Assembly: GCA_963576725.1 (NCBI GenBank)
Contig: OY755247.1
Coordinates: 15,006,526-15,070,525, forward strand
Length of the DNA stretch: 64,000 nt
Origin: Azorinus chamasolen
Taxonomy: Eukaryota; Mollusca; Bivalvia; Cardiida; Solecurtidae
Direction of reading: 5' to 3'
Each line of letters begins with the position of its first letter. Position 1 is the stretch's first letter. Both the position numbers and the translations under genes were made by a program. Below the pieces are notes generated by a model. It did no database searches. It was given only the letters and a program-made list of their open reading frames with translations, and was not told the origin of the DNA. Positions 59,129 to 64,000 of this stretch are shown here, piece by piece.

Positions 59129-59395
59129 TTAATTAATTTCTATATTCATTAATCTTTTAACTTCTTCATTATATGGTTTGATTACCTCGTGATATCTACA
59201 GTTCACTCTTATTTTATTAGACCCGCATTTATTGCAGATTTGCAATTTGGAATAAGTCCTTTTCCCGCAATATATACACGGTTTCACATTATCATTTTTC
59301 ATCAGAAATTTATGTATAGCGCAATATATAGACCATTTTACGGGTCTTTTAAAACATCGTTTATCGCTTCCGACCTTAGAGAATTCGCATTCCAT
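59129..59395 (-). CDS. Small zinc-binding-like Polinton protein
   Basis: 88 codons on the minus strand with ten Cys/His in pairs: C3, C14, C25-x2-H28, C40-x2-C43, C54-x2-C57, C65-x2-H68. This pattern suggests two or three zinc knuckles/ribbons, hence a DNA- or protein-binding accessory factor, but no named family is recognised. The ATG at 59395 and the PolB ATG at 59454 are divergent with 58 bp of AT-rich DNA between them, which could hold a shared promoter. Short length makes chance possible, but the paired-cysteine pattern argues for a real gene. Confidence 0.6.
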   Translation of the reverse strand: MECEFSKVGSDKRCFKRPVKWSIYCAIHKFLMKNDNVKPCIYCGKRTYSKLQICNKCGSNKIRVNCRYHEVIKPYNEEVKRLMNIEIN

Positions 59396-59453
59396 TTATT
59401 TAAAATAAAAAACAATTATTTGTTATACTTAATTAAAAAACTAACCTTAATAA

Positions 59454-62400
59454 ATGGAATCTATTAAATTAGTAGATAAACCAAAATGTAATTATTTCAA
59501 AACGTACGAAATTGACGCTAGTAATTATAAAGATCCCTATATATTATTTTCTGATGAAAAATCTATTATAATAGATCAAATCAAAAAAGACATAAAAGAA
59601 TATAATGGTATTAAGTTTTCGGTAGGTCTTTCTCTTCAATTTTTTCATGATGAACAAAACGGTAATAAGAAATTTGTTGACGCTTCAAATCATGGACTAC
59701 AAGCTGCCGTATTAAATGATGAAAATATCGAAGAACATTATAATGAACAAACTTCTTATTTACAAGTATGGATTGAGAAATTCACAAACACAGCTTCAGG
59801 TTTAGAAATTGATCACTGTAAAATATTGTATTTGAATATAGCAAAATACGAACCGTTAAAAGGTTCTTCGTATATAGACCTACCAATCTTTTTAAAAAAG
59901 AAGCAAGCAATAATCAATGTAAAAAATAAAGATGATGCGTGTTTATTCAGATCAATAGTTTCCGCACTTTATCCCGCATCTAAAAATTCTGATAGACCCT
60001 CATCTTATCCCGATTATAAAAATATTCTTAATACAAAAGATATCGATACTCCTACACCATTAACGCAGGTATCAAAATTAGAAAAACAAAATAATCTCGC
60101 AATAAATGTATACGGATATACAAAGTTATTATTTCCGTACTATATTTCTGAACAACCAAAAGATATTAAAAGAATAAACTTAATGTTAATTTCAGAAGAT
60201 ACAAAATATCATTACTGTTGGATTAAAAATTTTAGCAGATTAATTTGCAATCAAAACAATAAGCACGACGGAAAAACACACTTCTGTGATAGATGTCTAT
60301 ATTGCTTCTCAAAAGAAAATTTACTTACTAAACATAAAGAAGATTGTGAAGGAATAAATAAAACGCCTTCAAGAATAGAAATGCCTAAAAAAGGTGATAC
60401 AATTATATTTAAAAATAATCAAAACCAAATGCCAGTTCCATACGTAATCTATGCAGATTTTGAAAGTATAATAAAACCTAAATCAGAAGAAAAAGGAGAT
60501 AGAACGGAAATAACTAGTGAGCACGAATCATGCGGGTTCGGATATCAAGTTGTTAGATATGATGGTGAAATAAAAGAAGAAGCTATTATATATAGAGGTG
60601 AAAATACCGCAGAAATATTTCTAAATCATTTAGAAAAAGAAGTAGAAAATATTAACGATATATTTAAACATCCTAAACCAATGATTATGACAAAACAAAA
60701 TACGGAAGATTTTAAAAACGCGACTGATTGTTGGATATGCGAAGAAGAAATATTAAAAGATAAAGTTAGAGACCACTGTCATTTCACGGGTGAATACAGA
60801 GGTGCAGCGCATAAAACGTGTAACTTAAAACTAAAGATAAAACCATATTCAACTAAAATACCCGTTGTCTTTCATAATCTAAAAGGTTATGATTCTCATC
60901 TTATAATGCAAAAGATACATACGACTTCTAGTGAGAAGATTTCTTGTATAGCGAATAATACAGAAAAATATATTTCATTTAGTATTGGACAATTAAAATT
61001 CTTAGACAGTTTTCAATTTATGCCATCATCATTAGAGAAATTAGTAGACGCAACGGATAAAAAAAAATTCAAAATAATTAAAGGACAATTTCATGATAAG
61101 ACTGATTTACTTTTGCGTAAAGGTGTTTATCCGTACGAATATATAGATTCTTTTGATAAATTTAATGAAACTAAATTACCTCCTATAGAAAAGTTTTTTA
61201 GTTCTCTATCGGATAAAAATATCAAACGAGAAGATTATGACCATGCTCATAATGTATGGAAAGAATACGACTGTAAAAATATAGGTGATTATCATGATCT
61301 ATATTTAAAAACGGATGTTCTCTTACTAGCCGATATATTTCAAACATTTAGAAAAACTTGTATGAAAACTTATAAATTAGATCCTCTACATTATTACACG
61401 GCACCAGGATTATCCTGGGATGCTCTTCTTAAACAAACTAAAATAAAATTAGAATTACTCACTGATATAGATATGCATCTCTTTATAGAAAAAGGAATGA
61501 GAGGTGGAATAAGTATGGTTTCAAAACGATACGCGAAAGCTAATAATCCTTTAATAGAAGGTTACGATAAAGATAAAGAAAATAATTACATAATGTATCT
61601 AGATGCAAATAATTTATACGGTCATGCGATGTCAAGACCACTTCCGTACTCCGGTTTCAAATGGGTTAATCCGAGTAAAGTTAAGAAGCGTCCTAAAAAT
61701 AAAGGATGGATCTTAGAAGTTGATTTAGAATATCCTAAAGAATTACACAAAGAACATAACGATTATCCGTTAGCTCCAGAAAAACTTTCCGTGAAAGAAG
61801 AATGGCTTTCAGAATATCAAGAAGAAATACTAGATAATAAAAGTATTTTAAAGGTAGAAAAGCTTATCCCTAATCTAATGAATAAGAAAAAGTATGTAGT
61901 ACACTATAGGAATCTACATTTATATCAGAAACTAGGTTTAAAAGTAACAAAATATCATAGAATCCTCGAGTTCAATGAAAAACCTTGGATGGAACCGTAT
62001 ATCCGCCTCAATACAGAACTAAGGAAACTAGCTAAATCAGATTTTGAAAAAGATTTCTATAAATTAATGAATTGTTCAGTATTCGGTAAAACTATGGAAA
62101 ACCTAAGAAAAAGAGTAGATATAAAACTTATAAAAACGGATGGAAGCCAAAATGAAAAACTTAGAAAAATAATAGCCAAACCAATTTTTAACAGACGTGT
62201 TAAATTCTCTGATAAACTGTCAGCAGTACATGTAAATAAAACAAAATTAAAATTAGACAAACCGATTTATGTAGGATTCTCTATTCTAGATTTATCGAAA
62301 GAGTTAATGTACGATTGGTATTACAACACATTGAAAAAAAGATATAATGAAAATTGTATATTACTTTACACCGACACGGATAGTTTATTAGTAGAAATAA

Positions 62401-62846
62401 AAACCGAAGACGTTTATAAAGATATGTCAGAAATGAAAGATGAATATGATCTATCCGATTATCCTAAAGATCACTTCTTACACGATGAAAAAAATAAAAA
62501 AGTAATAGGGAAATTTAAAGACGAATGCGCGGGTGTTCCGATAGCCGAATATGTAGGTCTAAGACCTAAACTATATTCGGTATTGAGAGCGGATGAACGA
62601 GTTATAAAAAAATCGAAAGGAACAAAAAAATATGTGATTGAAAAAGAAATAACCCATGAAAACTATAAAGACGCATTATTTAATAGAAAAAGATACTCTC
62701 ACAAAATGAACATGCTAAGATCCCATAACCACAATATATACGGAGTGACGGTAAATAAAATAACGCTTTCTCCACACGATACCAAAAGATATATATCGTC
62801 AGATGGAATTACGACGTACGGGTATGGGTATCAGCTGGAACGATAA
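59454..62846 (+). CDS. Polinton DNA polymerase B (protein-primed family)
   Basis: 1130 residues, intact. The N-terminal third has a cysteine-containing segment (DDACLFRSIVSALYP, 160-174) and a C2H2-like cluster (HFCDRCLYCFSKENLLTKHK, 277-296, plus C265 and C298). Exonuclease: Exo I YADFES (D335, E337), Exo II FHNLKGYDSH (N475, D480), Exo III YLKTD (617-621). Between Exo I and Exo II lies a CWIC...RDHCHFTGEYRG...HKTCN cluster (426-457) resembling the endonuclease VII fold. Polymerase: motif A YLDANNLYG (D717), motif B KLMNCSVFGKT (870-880), motif C LYTDTDS (D974, D976). It replicates the element, presumably from a protein primer. All catalytic residues are present. Its 3' end overlaps the integrase ORF by 38 bp on the opposite strand. 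Confidence 0.96.
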   Translation: MESIKLVDKPKCNYFKTYEIDASNYKDPYILFSDEKSIIIDQIKKDIKEYNGIKFSVGLSLQFFHDEQNGNKKFVDASNHGLQAAVLNDENIEEHYNEQTSYLQVWIEKFTNTASGLEIDHCKILYLNIAKYEPLKGSSYIDLPIFLKKKQAIINVKNKDDACLFRSIVSALYPASKNSDRPSSYPDYKNILNTKDIDTPTPLTQVSKLEKQNNLAINVYGYTKLLFPYYISEQPKDIKRINLMLISEDTKYHYCWIKNFSRLICNQNNKHDGKTHFCDRCLYCFSKENLLTKHKEDCEGINKTPSRIEMPKKGDTIIFKNNQNQMPVPYVIYADFESIIKPKSEEKGDRTEITSEHESCGFGYQVVRYDGEIKEEAIIYRGENTAEIFLNHLEKEVENINDIFKHPKPMIMTKQNTEDFKNATDCWICEEEILKDKVRDHCHFTGEYRGAAHKTCNLKLKIKPYSTKIPVVFHNLKGYDSHLIMQKIHTTSSEKISCIANNTEKYISFSIGQLKFLDSFQFMPSSLEKLVDATDKKKFKIIKGQFHDKTDLLLRKGVYPYEYIDSFDKFNETKLPPIEKFFSSLSDKNIKREDYDHAHNVWKEYDCKNIGDYHDLYLKTDVLLLADIFQTFRKTCMKTYKLDPLHYYTAPGLSWDALLKQTKIKLELLTDIDMHLFIEKGMRGGISMVSKRYAKANNPLIEGYDKDKENNYIMYLDANNLYGHAMSRPLPYSGFKWVNPSKVKKRPKNKGWILEVDLEYPKELHKEHNDYPLAPEKLSVKEEWLSEYQEEILDNKSILKVEKLIPNLMNKKKYVVHYRNLHLYQKLGLKVTKYHRILEFNEKPWMEPYIRLNTELRKLAKSDFEKDFYKLMNCSVFGKTMENLRKRVDIKLIKTDGSQNEKLRKIIAKPIFNRRVKFSDKLSAVHVNKTKLKLDKPIYVGFSILDLSKELMYDWYYNTLKKRYNENCILLYTDTDSLLVEIKTEDVYKDMSEMKDEYDLSDYPKDHFLHDEKNKKVIGKFKDECAGVPIAEYVGLRPKLYSVLRADERVIKKSKGTKKYVIEKEITHENYKDALFNRKRYSHKMNMLRSHNHNIYGVTVNKITLSPHDTKRYISSDGITTYGYGYQLER

Positions 62847-63708
62847 GTAATTCTTCTTTAACGAAACCTCTCTGTGGTGCGGGAGATTTCAAATAATAAA
62901 CTCTTATCCCTTGCGTAATAATATGATAATCTATATTATGAATATCGACCGACCATATTGGGTCGGTAGCTCTTCTCTTACCACCTCCTTCTAATTCTCC
63001 GGGTTGATATAAATATCTAACGTTCGCGAGTGGACATATTTCAGTATCAACTTTTCTCGTTATAATTGGAGAAGGTTTTTTCGTCTCATTATTCAAAGCC
63101 TTAACGACGTTCGGTAATCTCTTAACCCATTCTCTATTTCTTTCCCGCGTTTCGATCTCCTTAGCGTACTGATAACCGAACAATCTTTCGGCCAAAGTTC
63201 TATTAAATCTCTCTACTATTCCTTGATCTCTATGTATCTCTCTTCTACCTCTTCTTATTTTAACATTACGTTTAGCCATTAGTTGAGAAACAACGCCCAT
63301 AAATTCACTACCTGGGTCAACTTGTAATAGTTTAGGATAGTTCAAATGTCTTTTATAAATCTTCTCAAAAGCGGCGGCAACTTCTTTACTGTCTTTCGAT
63401 GTCAATGGTTCTGCTTCTTTATATCTCGTTCCCGCATCTACTAATGTCAATGCGTACTTGTACGTTTTATTTTTAACTCTATCAAAAGGTAAGAACAGCA
63501 AATCGGCTTGATGTACTTCGTTCTTCGCAGACACGTCAAATTTTGGTCGTATTATCTTTTTAGGTTCGGGTAAATATATCTGCCACACAGCTTGTTTATT
63601 TAGAAATTCTAACGCTCGTTTATTACTAACTTTGGCTTCTTTAGCTAACTTACTAACGGCCGTCTTACCTTTCCAAAATCCTTTAGGACTATAGTATATT
63701 TTTTCCAT
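62809..63708 (-). CDS. Polinton retroviral-like integrase (DDE)
   Basis: 299 residues from the ATG at 63708 (an in-frame GTG two codons upstream is not a credible animal start). An N-terminal helical region (GKTAVSKLAKEAKVSNKRAL) is followed by the rve core: HQADLLFLP, LLQVDPGSEF and QGIVERFNRTLAERL. In the numbering with the GTG included these give D71, D133 and E168, a D,D-34-E spacing. The C-terminal part (DPIWSVDIHNIDYHI ... RGFVKEELLIV) resembles the SH3-like tail. It inserts element DNA into the host. Convergent with PolB; 2 bp after the stop of the next upstream ORF. No stop or frameshift, so potentially active. No zinc HHCC domain is visible. Confidence 0.94.
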   Translation of the reverse strand: MEKIYYSPKGFWKGKTAVSKLAKEAKVSNKRALEFLNKQAVWQIYLPEPKKIIRPKFDVSAKNEVHQADLLFLPFDRVKNKTYKYALTLVDAGTRYKEAEPLTSKDSKEVAAAFEKIYKRHLNYPKLLQVDPGSEFMGVVSQLMAKRNVKIRRGRREIHRDQGIVERFNRTLAERLFGYQYAKEIETRERNREWVKRLPNVVKALNNETKKPSPIITRKVDTEICPLANVRYLYQPGELEGGGKRRATDPIWSVDIHNIDYHIITQGIRVYYLKSPAPQRGFVKEELLIVPADTHTRTS

Positions 63709-63710
63709 TT

Positions 63711-64000
63711 TCACGGGAAAATTAAATCATAAGCGTGATATTTATTCTTCTTGTTATTCTTACACGGTTTCAATCCGAGCGGTCTAACGTAAAAAGGTGG
63801 ATCTTTATCCTCTATCTTAGTAGCGAGGTGCCAAGGACACCACACTTTTACATCGCCTTTGAGAGTTAATATCGTACTTTCGCCATTTCTCGTTTGAACT
63901 GTTATATAGTCAACGATTGTATAGATTTTATTTTTTTCCAAATCGGACCATTTCTTTGTATTATATTCGCTTTGTTCTTTTAACATTTCTTCAAATTCTT
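63711..64000 (-). CDS. Small Polinton ORF upstream of integrase, 5' end open
   Basis: From the ATG at 63986 it gives 91 residues, but the frame stays open to the window edge (EFEE before the Met), so the true start may lie outside. Sequence features: KKWSDLEKNKIYTIVDYITV, TILTLKGDVKVWCPWHLATK, DPPFYVRPLGLKPCKNN. The alternating hydrophobic pattern looks like a small beta-barrel protein of the kind found as a single-strand-DNA-binding-like accessory in Polinton relatives, but this is a resemblance only. Its stop lies 2 bp before the integrase ATG in another frame, suggesting one transcript. Confidence 0.65.
   Translation of the reverse strand, partial: EFEEMLKEQSEYNTKKWSDLEKNKIYTIVDYITVQTRNGESTILTLKGDVKVWCPWHLATKIEDKDPPFYVRPLGLKPCKNNKKNKYHAYDLIFP

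Larger units (their letters stand above)
56929..64000 (+). mobile_element. Polinton/Maverick element, left part
   Basis: Protein-primed-type DNA polymerase B, a retroviral-like integrase and small accessory ORFs with compact, alternating strands are the signature of Polintons, 15-40 kb DNA transposons. The left boundary is set by the break in a family B repeat at 56928. The first ~90 bp form a palindrome-rich end (TAGGTAGTGACA ... TGTCACTACCTA, with GAACGGG/CCCGTTC inside), then minisatellites as often seen in Polinton terminal repeats. The exact terminal base and any 6-bp duplication cannot be set without the right end. Capsid, ATPase and protease genes are not in view. Confidence 0.8.

Noticed and set aside
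62057..62260. 67-aa minus-strand frame inside PolB
   Set aside because: Antisense shadow within a well-supported coding region.

Overview
This is eukaryotic, AT-rich intergenic and intronic DNA, dense in repeats, and most likely from a bivalve mollusc. The grounds are several mobile elements built on the bivalve 'pearl'/HINE plan (tandem ~145-170 bp core, an ACGG/ACAG-type microsatellite, a terminal hairpin), a Polinton/Maverick element, CR1/RTE-like LINE fragments and an animal-type Arf1 gene with spliceosomal introns. The species cannot be named from the sequence alone.

Layout. (1) Positions 1-31738 are one minisatellite domain. Its monomer is 55-70 bp (GGCCTGGGCC, then a C-tract, then TATCTAAAAAGATA, then AAGGGGAGAAAA), with about 400 copies judged from total length. 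The array is organised into higher-order and segmental duplications. It is interrupted by four Helentron/HINE-like elements (640-2283, 7487-8757, 18631-19255, 28318-29791), the 3' tail of a fifth (1-132), and a 5'-truncated LINE (13302-14304). Because the host sequence is repetitive, intact monomers serve as empty-site references and fix the insertion boundaries almost to the base. A 200-N assembly gap follows (31739-31938). (2) Positions 31939-43000 are non-coding, with a ~450 bp foldback element, palindromic fragments, two more pearl/HINE-like elements (one a nested composite) and a LINE relic. (3) Positions 43300-56928 look like part of an Arf1 locus: a possible promoter/non-coding exon near 43.4 kb and two tandem, alternative first coding exons at 48.3-48.7 kb, each with its own 3' splice site and donor, separated by a 50-nt intron. 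Later Arf1 exons were not found. This interval is filled with palindromic MITE-like repeats (at least five families), a 1.18 kb hAT-like non-autonomous element with an 8-bp target duplication, and a minus-strand pearl/HINE-like element. (4) Positions 56929-64000 are the left part of a Polinton, inserted into one of the palindromic repeats. It holds a minisatellite-bearing end, an ORF of unknown function behind a probable 3' splice site, a small zinc-binding ORF, protein-primed type DNA polymerase B (1130 aa), a retroviral-like integrase, and a small ORF running off the window. The capsid, ATPase and protease genes of such elements are not in view.

How it fits together: the only host coding sequence I can support is the Arf1 exon pair. 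PolB and integrase are the replication and insertion machinery of the Polinton. Everything else is non-autonomous or decayed repeat DNA. The most interesting signals are the Arf1 exon duplication, the shared architecture and empty sites of the HINE-like families, and the shared CTCCTATAGGAG centre of otherwise different palindromes.
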